45,052 bases of DNA from Chloroflexota bacterium (GTDB taxonomy: Bacteria > Chloroflexota > Anaerolineae > Anaerolineales > Villigracilaceae): positions 1-45,052 of the forward strand of contig JACRBH010000173.1 in the NCBI GenBank assembly GCA_016234535.1, given 5' to 3'. How positions within the stretch are numbered: position 1 is the stretch's first letter; every line of letters starts with the position of its first letter. The position numbers were made by a program, and so were the translations under genes. Positions 17,326 to 25,377 of the stretch are shown here, one piece after another. The notes under the pieces were generated by a model. That model saw only the letters and a program-made list of their open reading frames with translations. It was not told the DNA's origin and ran no database searches.

Positions 17326-17359
17326 ATTATAATGTTTCCACCTAAACTCGTGTGAGTTT
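17326..17359 (-). promoter_or_regulatory. Probable promoter and operator of the kinase-regulator pair
   Basis: TATAAT on the minus strand at 17326-17331. A perfect inverted repeat AAACTC-GTGT-GAGTTT at 17344-17359 covers the place of the -35 element, where no TTGACA-like hexamer is seen. Farther up, a 15-base near-perfect palindrome (17374-17388) overlaps the stop of the preceding gene. The layout suggests a factor binding over the -35. Confidence 0.45.
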
Positions 17360-17384
17360 AACGCCCAGTGCGTATGATGAGTCA

Positions 17385-17879
17385 TCATTCTTCCATGTGC
17401 GTGAAATCCATATGCCAATTCGTCTCCCACGTGGTTCCGTTATCAGCTGAGAATGCCTGCTCCCAGTGCGGTGACTGTGATTGCGTATCCGTCCAGAGGA
17501 AGCGCACGCGGATTGGGCGGCCAGCAAGGGTATCATCCGCGAAGAATGTACCCACCCCATCAACGAACTTCCCAACCACAGGCGGATCAAGATGACCAGG
17601 GGAGCGGCTATCCAACCACCAAATAGACCAAAGCTTCTTTTCCAGATCATAAGATCGAAGCGAAACTGCGCGGTAGCCACCTTGCGGAAGGTTGAGTACG
17701 TTATCGTCCACGTTGGCTTGACCATCAAGAAGTTTCTGTGTCACACATGTTCCATCGAATTCAACCCAATCATCGCTTCCAACCAGCCGCTCTTTCAGGC
17801 GGCGATGTTGGACTTTCCATTTGCCTATAAAGAAATCGAAATCATGCAAGCCATTGCTTTGTGCAGGTGATGTATTCAT
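17385..17879 (-). CDS. DUF1579-like small protein
   Basis: 164 residues, no signal peptide or membrane segment. The N-terminal HDFDFFIGKWKVQHRRL and the later WSIWWLDSRSP segment resemble the DUF1579 family, beta-rich cytoplasmic proteins of unknown function. It lies 29 bases after the VOC protein gene on the same strand and is probably cotranscribed with it, opposite the WYL regulator. No catalytic motif is recognised. Confidence 0.75.
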   Translation of the reverse strand: MNTSPAQSNGLHDFDFFIGKWKVQHRRLKERLVGSDDWVEFDGTCVTQKLLDGQANVDDNVLNLPQGGYRAVSLRSYDLEKKLWSIWWLDSRSPGHLDPPVVGKFVDGVGTFFADDTLAGRPIRVRFLWTDTQSQSPHWEQAFSADNGTTWETNWHMDFTHMEE

Positions 17880-17908
17880 ATTAATCTCCGTGTTTAAAGC
17901 GATAAAAA

Positions 17909-18301
17909 CTAATCCAGCCGATGGACAAGTTCATACTTGTTGCCGCAGGGGTCTTCAAAATAAACCGCGTAGTAACTCTTGCTGATGGGAAACAACCTGG
18001 GCCCATCATTGATTTTTCCACCAGCCTCCCGCACCAATTGCGCGATCTGGTCAACTTCTTCGCGGCTGTCTGCCCAAAAGCCAACGAGATTGGCATTGGG
18101 CAAATGAGCAGGGTCTTCCGTAATTGCAAAATATGCCGCGCTGGGCAACTCGCCGTCTGCGGCAAAGACCATCCATAGGGGTGAATGAAATGTGCGTGTG
18201 AACCCCAGGGCAGGCAAAAGTTTTTCATAAAAAGGCAGCGCCGCTTCCATGTTTGGAACACGCAGGTCTATATGGCTAAAGGGGTTTTTATAGGTTTTCA
18301 T
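17909..18301 (-). CDS. VOC (glyoxalase/bleomycin-resistance) family protein
   Basis: 130 residues, one VOC unit pair: FSHIDLRVPNMEAALPFYE at the start with the first metal His, and YAVYFEDPCGNKYELVH at the end with the metal Glu. VOC proteins bind metals and either rearrange small molecules or sequester drugs; the substrate is not known. The start at 18301 is chosen because the family begins there; a Met 16 codons upstream is possible. It is divergent from the WYL regulator gene, which may control it. Confidence 0.85.
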   Translation of the reverse strand: MKTYKNPFSHIDLRVPNMEAALPFYEKLLPALGFTRTFHSPLWMVFAADGELPSAAYFAITEDPAHLPNANLVGFWADSREEVDQIAQLVREAGGKINDGPRLFPISKSYYAVYFEDPCGNKYELVHRLD

Positions 18302-18379
18302 GGTTATCGTCTCCGTTTTGAAATTGATTTGATCAAAGTGTAAATCCAAAACAGGGCAGAAACCGCCCTAATAAAAAGT

Positions 18380-18385
18380 TATACT
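18380..18385 (+). promoter_or_regulatory. -10 element six bases before the WYL regulator start (leaderless mRNA)
   Basis: TATACT is followed by six bases and then the ATG at 18392, so transcription would begin at or next to the start codon. No ribosome-binding site precedes the gene. An AGGGC/GCCCT inverted repeat at 18353-18369 lies just upstream and could be the regulator's own operator. Confidence 0.5.
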
Positions 18386-18391
18386 TGAAAC

Positions 18392-19333
18392 ATGTATCAC
18401 CCCACTACACGCGTACTGGCAGTATTGGAATTGTTGCAGACTCACCGCCGCTTAACGGGAGTGGAGTTGGCGCAACGGCTGGAAGTGAACATCCGCACGC
18501 TGCGGCGCTACATCACCATTCTGCAAGACTTGGGCATCCCGATCATCGCCGAGCGCGGACGCTATGGCGCGTATGAATTGGGCGTGGGTCGCAAGTTGCC
18601 GCCGATGATCTTCACCAACACCGAAGCCCTGTCCCTTGCGCTTGGACTTCTGGCAGTGGAGCATTTGAGTCTCTCGGAAATCACGCCTGCAATCGAGAGC
18701 GCCAGAGCCAAGCTTGAGCGTTTACTCCCGCTTGAGTTACAGAATCAGTTTCGGGCGTTGGCAGAGGCGGTCGCGTTCGATTGGCGCAAGAGTCCGCTGG
18801 CGTCATCCAGCGAAGTCATCCTGACTTTGAGTCGTGCCGTTCAATTGCGGCGGCGAACGCATCTGCTGTATCAATCTGGCACAGGCGATGAGACCGAGCG
18901 CGATTTCGATCCGTATGGTTTGGCTTATCATCAGGGCAAGTGGTATGCCGTTGGTTGGTGCAACCTTCGCAAGGCGCTGCGTTCCTTTCGATTGGATCGT
19001 GTGTCGCAAGTTGACTTGACCGACGCAACGTTCGAGCCGCCTGAACAATTCGATGCGATGGCACATGTTGTGCAAGCGATTGCCAGCGTGCCACGAAGTT
19101 TGACGTTTGAAATATTTTTGCAAACAGACCTCGCCTCCGCCAAAGAAGAAATCATGGATGTGTTGGGCGTGCTGGAGCCTTTTGATGACGGCGTGCTGTT
19201 GCGCGGAAGCACCGACGACTTGGATTGGCTCGCGCGTCAACTGGCAAAATTTTCTTTCGACTTCATAGTGCGCGAACCAGATGACTTGCGCGTCGCCTTA
19301 CATCATCTTGCCGAAAAACTTGCAGCGCAATAA
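18392..19333 (+). CDS. WYL-domain transcriptional regulator (DeoR-like HTH)
   Basis: 313 residues. Residues 5-60 form a winged helix (LELLQTHRRLTGVELAQRL, then VNIRTLRRYITILQDLG). Residues about 140-205 are the WYL domain, with GLAYHQGKWYAVGWC and a following Arg-Leu-Asp-Arg run; a WCX-like segment ends the protein. Such regulators sense a ligand, often nucleic-acid-like, through WYL and control neighbouring genes. It is divergent from the VOC/DUF1579 pair and 9 bases ahead of a DinB-like gene, probably one transcript. It appears to be leaderless. Confidence 0.9.
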   Translation: MYHPTTRVLAVLELLQTHRRLTGVELAQRLEVNIRTLRRYITILQDLGIPIIAERGRYGAYELGVGRKLPPMIFTNTEALSLALGLLAVEHLSLSEITPAIESARAKLERLLPLELQNQFRALAEAVAFDWRKSPLASSSEVILTLSRAVQLRRRTHLLYQSGTGDETERDFDPYGLAYHQGKWYAVGWCNLRKALRSFRLDRVSQVDLTDATFEPPEQFDAMAHVVQAIASVPRSLTFEIFLQTDLASAKEEIMDVLGVLEPFDDGVLLRGSTDDLDWLARQLAKFSFDFIVREPDDLRVALHHLAEKLAAQ

Positions 19334-19342
19334 AGAGGAAAA

Positions 19343-19837
19343 ATGACCACACTGACAACTGCCCAGCGACAGGATTGCATTACCAAAATAAAAAATTTCC
19401 CCAGCGACTTGGAACGCATCATTCTTAATCTGACAATTGATCAGCTCCATTTGGCTTGTCCACCCGAACACCCGACTCTCGACGGCGACTGGAACATCGC
19501 GCAGACGATTCATCATCTGGCTGATTCGCACATCCACGCCTATACTCGAATGAAATTGATTCTGACAGAAGACCGCCCGACTCTCAAAACATGGGAACAG
19601 GAAGCCTGGGCGGAACTTGACGACGCGAAACAAACAGATGTCACCGCCTCCCTATCCATCCTGCGTGGACTTCACACCCGCTGGTCAACGCTGTTCACTC
19701 AACTCAACCCAGATGATTTTGCGCGAGTCGGAATTCACCCTGAAATGGGCGAACTTTCCATTGACCATTTTATCGAGACCTACGCCAGGCACGGGCATGG
19801 ACACATTCAGCAAATCCAAATCGCATTGGCAATATAA
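19343..19837 (+). CDS. DinB/YfiT-like protein
   Basis: 164 residues, four-helix-bundle pattern of the DinB superfamily. Likely metal ligands are the His residues in TIHHLADSHIHAY and the C-terminal HGHGHIQQI, which fits the three-His site of the YfiT branch. Members include thiol-dependent transferases and metal hydrolases for detoxification; substrate unknown. GAGG precedes the ATG, and the gene follows the WYL regulator by 9 bases, so it is likely under or with that regulator. Confidence 0.82.
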   Translation: MTTLTTAQRQDCITKIKNFPSDLERIILNLTIDQLHLACPPEHPTLDGDWNIAQTIHHLADSHIHAYTRMKLILTEDRPTLKTWEQEAWAELDDAKQTDVTASLSILRGLHTRWSTLFTQLNPDDFARVGIHPEMGELSIDHFIETYARHGHGHIQQIQIALAI

Positions 19838-19870
19838 TTTTCAGTTCACCAATCCAAATTCATTTAGGTG

Positions 19871-19969
19871 CGTTTCAAATGAGTTGCAGAAAGAACGTCC
19901 CGAAGGTTTTGCCGAGAAAATTTTGCCGTTTTTGCCAACCTTCGGGACGGTTTCAACTGAAATGAAACA
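19871..19969. repeat. About 100-base foldback repeat of the CGTCCCGAAGGTT family
   Basis: Inner arms 19896-19908 (CGTCCCGAAGGTT) and 19937-19949 (AACCTTCGGGACG) pair perfectly; the flanks GTTTCAAATGAGTTG and its counterpart near 19951-19969 extend the pairing imperfectly. The core differs by one base per arm from the cbbL-cbbS hairpin arms. It lies between the DinB-like gene and the MocR-type regulator. Confidence 0.8.
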
Positions 19970-20014
19970 CACCCAATCCATTTAACTGGCAGACTTGATA
20001 CCCTGAGGTAAGCC

Positions 20015-21484
20015 ATGACCCTATTTAAAGGTAACCTATTTCATCCTGATTTAAATGCTCCGCTCTACCAGCAAATCTACACCCATTTGCGGACAGCGAT
20101 CCTTTCTGGGGAATTGAAAGGCGGGACGAAATTGCCATCCACCCGCGCGCTGGCAGATGAACTTGGGGTGTCGCGCAATACCATCCTGAACGCATACAGG
20201 CAATTGACAGCAGAAGGGTATCTCGAGTCCTCGGAAGGGAGTGGAACATTTGTCGCGCGTGTTTTGCCCGATCTTCTGTTAACGCCGCAAAATCATGACA
20301 CCCCACAGAACCACATCGAGCCGTCTCAATCAATATTTTCAGATCATGCCAAATCGCAAATGGAGTTATCCCGCACATTTGTGTCACTGCCAATTACCAG
20401 AACCCTGCGCCTGCTTCTCCCTGATGCGCCAGCTTTGGATGCCTTCCCCTACAAACTTTGGTCACAACTTGTTATCAAACAAGCCAGGTACATGTCCGAA
20501 AAAAATTACGGATACCAGGATGCGGCTGGGTATCGTCCGTTGCGGGAGGCGATAGCAGCTCATGTTACGGTCTCCCGTCAGGTTCATTGCACGCCAGAAC
20601 AAATTGTCATCGTATCTGGTTCGCAGGGCGCGCTTGATCTGACATCACGCATGTTGCTCAACGCTGGCGATCCTGTCTGGTTGGAGGACCCAGGCTATTT
20701 CGGCGCGCGAGGCGCGTTCATCGGGGCGAAGGCTCATATCGTCCCAGTACCAATTGACAGGGAGGGATTGATCGTGGAAGAGGGAATCGCACGCGCTCCC
20801 AAAGCACGGCTGGCCTATCTCACTCCATCGCATCAATATCCTTTGGGCGTCACGATGAGTCTGGCGCGGCGATTGGCAATATTGGATTGGGCAAAACGTG
20901 CCGATGCCTATCTTCTTGAAGATGATTACGACAGCGAATATCGTTTTGCGGCACGTCCGCTGGCGGCTTTGCAAGGGCTGGATGACGCGGGTCGTGTGAT
21001 CTACATCGGCACATTCAGCAAAGTGCTTTTTCCGTCTTTGCGGATTGGATACCTGATTCTTCCCTCGCCGTTGGTTGATTCATTTCTGACGGTGCGCCGC
21101 CACCTCGACATGCACGCTCCTGTTCTGGAACAAGCCGCGCTCGCTGATTTCATTGCCGAAGGTCACTTTGCCCGCCATCTGCGACGAATGCGAATCCTTT
21201 ATGCGGAACGCCGCGCCACGCTTCTTAAAGCGGTCAGTGAATTGCCATTGGAAATGGATGCGCCAGAGGCGGGTCTGCGCTGCATTGGCTGGCTCCCTGA
21301 TGGGATGGATGATAGAGCGGTGACGCGTAAGGCGGCTGAACATGGACTTGGCATTTTGCCTGTTTCAGGCTTTTGCATGGAACCGTTGGCGCGCAAGGGA
21401 GTGCTCATCGGCTATGGCGGATATAAGACACTGGAAATAAAGGATGGAGTCCGCCGCTTGAAAGCTGTGTTGCAATCCATGTAA
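20015..21484 (+). CDS. MocR/PdxR-type regulator (GntR HTH fused to aminotransferase)
   Basis: 489 residues. Residues 12-82 are a GntR winged helix (LYQQIYTHLRTAILSGEL, STRALADELGVSRNTI). After a linker, residues about 130-489 form a class I aminotransferase fold with the PLP Lys336 in GTFSKVLFPSLRIGY and the AYLTPSHQYPLG substrate loop. Members control vitamin B6, GABA or taurine genes using PLP as cofactor rather than for catalysis. No pdxST or gabT gene is adjacent, so its target is unknown. It stands as a single gene between two foldback repeats. Confidence 0.92.
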   Translation: MTLFKGNLFHPDLNAPLYQQIYTHLRTAILSGELKGGTKLPSTRALADELGVSRNTILNAYRQLTAEGYLESSEGSGTFVARVLPDLLLTPQNHDTPQNHIEPSQSIFSDHAKSQMELSRTFVSLPITRTLRLLLPDAPALDAFPYKLWSQLVIKQARYMSEKNYGYQDAAGYRPLREAIAAHVTVSRQVHCTPEQIVIVSGSQGALDLTSRMLLNAGDPVWLEDPGYFGARGAFIGAKAHIVPVPIDREGLIVEEGIARAPKARLAYLTPSHQYPLGVTMSLARRLAILDWAKRADAYLLEDDYDSEYRFAARPLAALQGLDDAGRVIYIGTFSKVLFPSLRIGYLILPSPLVDSFLTVRRHLDMHAPVLEQAALADFIAEGHFARHLRRMRILYAERRATLLKAVSELPLEMDAPEAGLRCIGWLPDGMDDRAVTRKAAEHGLGILPVSGFCMEPLARKGVLIGYGGYKTLEIKDGVRRLKAVLQSM

Positions 21485-21568
21485 AAGTAAAAAGAGCGCC
21501 GCAGCGTTCATGTTGTGGTACAGCACAATTGCAGGAATGACCAATCTTGTGGGTTTGCCAAAAGATTT

Positions 21569-21640
21569 AACCACAGAGCGCACAGAGGTCACAGAGAAAC
21601 CCTCTAAAAAACTCTGTGGCCTCTGTGATCTCCGTGGTGA
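21569..21640. repeat. Foldback repeat of the CACAGAG type
   Basis: Left arm 21569-21596 (CCACAGAG, CACAGAGG and TCACAGAG words) pairs with 21612-21640 (CTCTGTGG, CCTCTGTGA, CCGTGGT) around a short A-rich loop. It occupies the 347-base gap between the MocR-type regulator and the SnoaL-like gene (21485-21831). Besides this repeat I see nothing in that gap except the presumed SnoaL promoter region. Confidence 0.8.
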
Positions 21641-21831
21641 ATGTTTTTAGTCCGTTCATTTAGCCACTTCCTCAATTGCTCTTACTGGGGGATATGAAGC
21701 GGTACCATTATTTAATCAATAACTGGTTCTTTTCCAAACACCAATGCTGATTTAGACTCTCTTCATCCACAAAACCTGAATCGTCAGTTTTGAAATAGCA
21801 AAGGTTCTCTTTGCTTTCAAGAGGAAAAGAC

Positions 21832-22263
21832 ATGTCCGTCGAAGAAAATAAGAATATCGTCCGCAGGTATCAGGAAGCCTATAACAATTGCGATTTCGAC
21901 GCCCTTGCTGAATTGGTGTCCGCCGATGTGCTCATGCCCAATATCATTTCCGGTATGCCACCCGGCATCGAGGGCGCGAAGGCCGTGCATCAGACCACGC
22001 TGATTGGGATGCCGGATTATCACACCAACATTGAAGACTTAATTGCCGAAGGCGACAAGGTGGTGGCGCGTGTCACAATGACCGGCACACATACCGGCAA
22101 CTTTTGGGGAATACCCGCCACCGGCAGGCGGGTCAATCTGACGGGAATCTACATTGTGCGTATCAAAGATGGCAAGATCGTTGAACATTGGGGAGAGGAG
22201 AATGGTATGACCGTGATTAGACAACTTGGTTTCAAGACCAGGCTGGAGCAGATTGTTGAATAA
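21832..22263 (+). CDS. SnoaL-like (NTF2-fold) protein
   Basis: 143 residues from the ATG at 21832, preceded by AAGAGGAA. The pattern (NKNIVRRYQEAYNNCDFDAL, the AEGDKVVARVTMTGTHTG strand, GIYIVRIKDGKIVEHWGEEN) is that of the SnoaL-like polyketide-cyclase group of NTF2-fold proteins. Many such proteins are ester or ring-closing enzymes; others have no known reaction. No catalytic assignment is safe. A Met seven codons upstream lacks a good site. Confidence 0.82.
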   Translation: MSVEENKNIVRRYQEAYNNCDFDALAELVSADVLMPNIISGMPPGIEGAKAVHQTTLIGMPDYHTNIEDLIAEGDKVVARVTMTGTHTGNFWGIPATGRRVNLTGIYIVRIKDGKIVEHWGEENGMTVIRQLGFKTRLEQIVE

Positions 22264-22335
22264 GTCTGGTGTCAGTCAGAAAATGAGTGGCAGGTAAACA
22301 TACAGTTGGACAACTTGCGCCAAAAAGGAGCTTTT

Positions 22336-22845
22336 ATGGAATTTAATACTTTTTATCAGGAACTTCAAAATAGCACAAAGATGATCCGCGCTTTATTGGC
22401 AGGAGTCGCGCCAGAAGCAGCACGCCTCAAACCGAGTGCGGAGTCGTGGTCGATGCTCGAGGTGGTGTGTCACTTATACGATGTAGAGCGCGAGGATTTT
22501 CGAGAACATCTCGATTTCATTCTTTACCGCCAAAATGAAAAATGGCATGAGATTGACTCCGATCATTTGGTAATAGAACGAAACTATAACGAGCAGAACT
22601 TCGCTGAGATGCAGGAAAAATTCTTTGTCGAACGTGAAAAATCACTTGCCTGGCTCAAGGGATTACAGAATCCAGGTTGGGAGAAAACCTATACAACTCC
22701 GTACCGCACCATCAGCGCGGGAGAGATGTTCGCCTGTTGGGTCGCGCATGACAATCTCCACATCCGCCAATTGGTGGAACTCAGACGCGTGAGACTGGAA
22801 AATATCACAAAGCCTTACAATCTCGAATACGCAGGTGATTGGTAA
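22336..22845 (+). CDS. DinB-like protein, second copy
   Basis: 169 residues from the ATG at 22336, which follows AAAAGGAG. DinB superfamily pattern: SWSMLEVVCHLYDVERED with a likely metal His, and WVAHDNLHIRQLVELRR with the C-terminal His pair. It is only distantly similar to the DinB-like protein at 19343. A possible role is thiol-dependent or metal-dependent detoxification. It lies between SnoaL-like and ABM-like genes on the same strand. Confidence 0.82.
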   Translation: MEFNTFYQELQNSTKMIRALLAGVAPEAARLKPSAESWSMLEVVCHLYDVEREDFREHLDFILYRQNEKWHEIDSDHLVIERNYNEQNFAEMQEKFFVEREKSLAWLKGLQNPGWEKTYTTPYRTISAGEMFACWVAHDNLHIRQLVELRRVRLENITKPYNLEYAGDW

Positions 22846-22921
22846 CTGAATAGTGGCAAATCATAATTGCGCGGCATCTTACATAAATTGACCAAGTCAT
22901 AACAAATCAACAGGAGAAAAA

Positions 22922-23254
22922 ATGAATTCGAATAAATCACAACGAGTCTATCGCGTGGACAGGTTTATCCTTCCAACCCCTGCGCGCGAGGAGTTTCTTG
23001 AAAAGGCGCTCCATACGCAAAGATTTCTCAGGTCGCTCCCCGGTTTCCTACAGGATTTTGTGCTGGAACAATCATCAGGAAACGGTGAATTCAAGGTTGT
23101 AACCATCGTCGAATGGGAGAGCATGGAGTCTGTCGAGAAAGCCAAACCGATTGTCATGGCCATGCATAAAGAAATACATTTCAATCCGCAGGAAATGTTT
23201 ACACGTCTTGGAATCAAGTCAGATCAGGGATATTACAGTCAAATGGATGCCTGA
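22922..23254 (+). CDS. ABM-type (antibiotic biosynthesis monooxygenase) small protein
   Basis: 110 residues with the dimeric ferredoxin-like fold pattern of ABM proteins: VYRVDRFILPTPAREEFLEK, LRSLPGF, and FKVVTIVEWESMESVEKAK. These are small cofactor-free oxygenases or haem/quinone-binding proteins; the function here is unknown. AGGAG stands ahead of the ATG. It is followed by a DUF6157-like gene after 16 bases. Confidence 0.78.
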   Translation: MNSNKSQRVYRVDRFILPTPAREEFLEKALHTQRFLRSLPGFLQDFVLEQSSGNGEFKVVTIVEWESMESVEKAKPIVMAMHKEIHFNPQEMFTRLGIKSDQGYYSQMDA

Positions 23255-23270
23255 TGTTAATGGAACAAAT

Positions 23271-23678
23271 ATGAGCACAACAAATTATTACGAAACCATA
23301 ATTGAGGTATCTGAAGATTGTCCGGTTGAAAAAGCCGAAGTGCCGCAACCGAAGAACGGTGAGAGAATGGCGGCGGTCATACAATATGAAATGTTCATCA
23401 ACAACCCTTATCGATACACTTCGGACGATGTCATATTTGGCGTGTTTGCGGAAAAGAATAAAATCAGCAAAGCCGGCCTGAAACTGGAAAGGGAAAAATT
23501 CTTCAGCAAAGGACAGCCGTGTTTAAGATCATCGCCGCTCGTAAAAAGATACGGATGGGGCGTTCATTTTAATAAAGACGGAAAAGCGGCCATATATGCA
23601 GTCGAGTCGAACGAATACAGAAAGTTTTGTAAAGACAAAGCGATAAAGCATTTAAAAGGAATGAAATCGAAAAGATAA
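23271..23678 (+). CDS. DUF6157-like protein
   Basis: 135 residues from the ATG at 23271. The N-terminus (NYYETIIEVSEDCPVEKAEVP) and the central VIQYEMFINNPYRYTSDDVIF resemble a family of small cytoplasmic proteins of unknown function (DUF6157). An upstream in-frame Met at 23151 lies inside the preceding gene and gives an unrelated leader, so it was not used. The local GC content is lower than in its neighbours, and Lys is frequent at the C-terminus. No motif for catalysis is recognised. Confidence 0.75.
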   Translation: MSTTNYYETIIEVSEDCPVEKAEVPQPKNGERMAAVIQYEMFINNPYRYTSDDVIFGVFAEKNKISKAGLKLEREKFFSKGQPCLRSSPLVKRYGWGVHFNKDGKAAIYAVESNEYRKFCKDKAIKHLKGMKSKR

Positions 23679-23706
23679 ATGCCGTGAAGAGCAAAGGAGA
23701 GATTTT

Positions 23707-24015
23707 ATGATCGTACGAATGTGGCATGGACGTGTCAAAACAAGCAACGCTCAAGCGTATCGTGAGTTTTTGAATCAACGAGCCATTCCCGATTATCAAT
23801 CCGTAGCGGGCAACATCAGTGTGCATGTTCTCGAACGTCAGGAAGGGGAAGTCACTCACTTCATTACCATGACGTTTTGGACAGACATGGATTCGATTAA
23901 GGGATTCGCCGGGAACGATCCGGAAATGGCAAAATACTATCTGGAAGACAAAGACTTTCTGCTCGAGTTCGAGCCGACAGTCGTCCATTATGAAGTTGTG
24001 GGACACTCACAATGA
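23707..24015 (+). CDS. ABM-like small protein
   Basis: 102 residues: MIVRMWHGRVKTSNAQAYRE at the start, then VHVLERQEGEVTHFITMTFW and a C-terminal LLEFEPTVVHYEVV. This is the dimeric alpha-beta barrel pattern of ABM-like proteins, the second in this island. GGAG precedes the ATG, and its stop overlaps the glycosyltransferase start by four bases (ATGA), indicating coupled translation. It may be an accessory protein of that enzyme, which is an inference from the overlap only. Confidence 0.75.
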   Translation: MIVRMWHGRVKTSNAQAYREFLNQRAIPDYQSVAGNISVHVLERQEGEVTHFITMTFWTDMDSIKGFAGNDPEMAKYYLEDKDFLLEFEPTVVHYEVVGHSQ

Positions 24016-25361
24016 AAAAATTCCTCTTTACCACACTTCCCACAAATGACCTCGGCCTGCTGACACGTTCCCTGCCGATTGCCCGTGAACTGTCAGCGCA
24101 TGGGCACACGATATTTTTTTGCAGCCCAGCCAGGGCGCCCAGTCAATTGATCGCCGATGCGGGTTTTGAAAACCTTTTACCAAAGCATCCGCTTTATGAT
24201 CTTGTTGCAACGGATCAAAGCTCCAGGGGATTGATCAACTTCATCGCTTCAGGAAAATATAAACAGCGTTATGGCAATCTCTTCAATTTCCTCGGCAAAC
24301 TTATTCCAGCCCTGCCCACCAAGTCAGCGCCCGATACCAGCGAAGTGTGGAATATGGATCATGCTGGCGCTATGATGGGTATGTTGAACGAAGGTTTTGT
24401 GCGCGCCAATTGTGAGGCTTTGAAACAAATGATGGCAGATTGTGACGCGGACGTTATCGTGGACTTCTGGAATCCAATGGCAGTGATTGCCGCGCGCGCA
24501 CTCAAAAAGCCGCTTGTCACTGTAATTCAATCCAACGCTCACCCGGATAGCGATGGGTTTATCTGGTGGAAGACCCCGCCGTCGGATATACCCACGCCCG
24601 TGTCTGTCGTCAATAAAATTCTTGCGGATTATCGCCTGCCGCCAGTTAAAAAAATGGGAGAGTTGTGCGTAGGCGACCTGACCCTTGTGGTGGGTATGCC
24701 GGAGACAGATCCGCTGCCCGAACAAGCAGATGTCACCTATATCGGCCCGGCGCTGTGGCAAAAAGAAGGGACGGAATTGCCGCGCTGGGTGAACGAACTG
24801 GATAAGGATAAACCTCTGGTCTGGGTATACTCTGGAAATCCACACTACTCTTCAAGCAGCGGATTGCTTGACTCGGAGGTTGTCTTATCTGCCTGTATCT
24901 CCGCTTTGGCAAACGAGGATGTGCAGATGATTCTCACAACAGGTCATCATCCTCTGCCAAAGGAACTACTGCCGTTGCCGGCCAATTTTCGCTACGAGCC
25001 ATACGTGCCCGGGCTGGCGATGGCAGAAAGATGTGACCTGTTGATTCACCACGGCGGTTACGGCTCCTGCCAGACTGGTCTGTATGTGGGGAAACCTTCA
25101 GTCATCATACCGACTTACTCGGAGCGGGAAAGCAATGCACGAAGGATTGTGGCCGCGGGTGCGGGAGCTATTGTGCCCGTTGAGAATTCTTTGCCAAAGA
25201 AACATGTCAACGTGGATGAATTGAGGGAGACTGTCAGGCATGTTCTCACTGATTCGGCTTTCGCGGAGAACGCAAAAAGAATCGGGGAGAAAATGCGTTC
25301 GTATGGAGGATCAGCCCAAGCCGCATCCCTGATCGAGAAATTCAGCGTTACCATCACTTGA
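24012..25361 (+). CDS. MGT-type glycosyltransferase (GT1 family)
   Basis: 449 residues, GT-B fold. The C-terminal donor site HHGGYGSCQTGLYVGKPSVI at about 345-365 is the GT1 signature (His-Gly-Gly, then Gln near the end replaced by other residues). The N-terminus LFTTLPTNDLGLLTRSLPIA matches the acceptor-binding domain start. Related enzymes glycosylate macrolides, flavonoids, sterols or lipids with UDP-sugars; the acceptor is unknown. It is translationally coupled to the ABM-like gene and followed by a CPBP protease gene, a context compatible with tailoring or inactivation of a small molecule. Confidence 0.88.
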   Translation: MKKFLFTTLPTNDLGLLTRSLPIARELSAHGHTIFFCSPARAPSQLIADAGFENLLPKHPLYDLVATDQSSRGLINFIASGKYKQRYGNLFNFLGKLIPALPTKSAPDTSEVWNMDHAGAMMGMLNEGFVRANCEALKQMMADCDADVIVDFWNPMAVIAARALKKPLVTVIQSNAHPDSDGFIWWKTPPSDIPTPVSVVNKILADYRLPPVKKMGELCVGDLTLVVGMPETDPLPEQADVTYIGPALWQKEGTELPRWVNELDKDKPLVWVYSGNPHYSSSSGLLDSEVVLSACISALANEDVQMILTTGHHPLPKELLPLPANFRYEPYVPGLAMAERCDLLIHHGGYGSCQTGLYVGKPSVIIPTYSERESNARRIVAAGAGAIVPVENSLPKKHVNVDELRETVRHVLTDSAFAENAKRIGEKMRSYGGSAQAASLIEKFSVTIT

Positions 25362-25377
25362 TGAACAACTCGCTTTC

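Noticed and set aside
19801..19840. Third copy of the 18-codon ORF at the end of the first DinB-like gene
   Set aside because: The words ATCGCATTGGC and TAAT are shared, but the frame belongs to the DinB protein and the conserved 15-base tail is absent.
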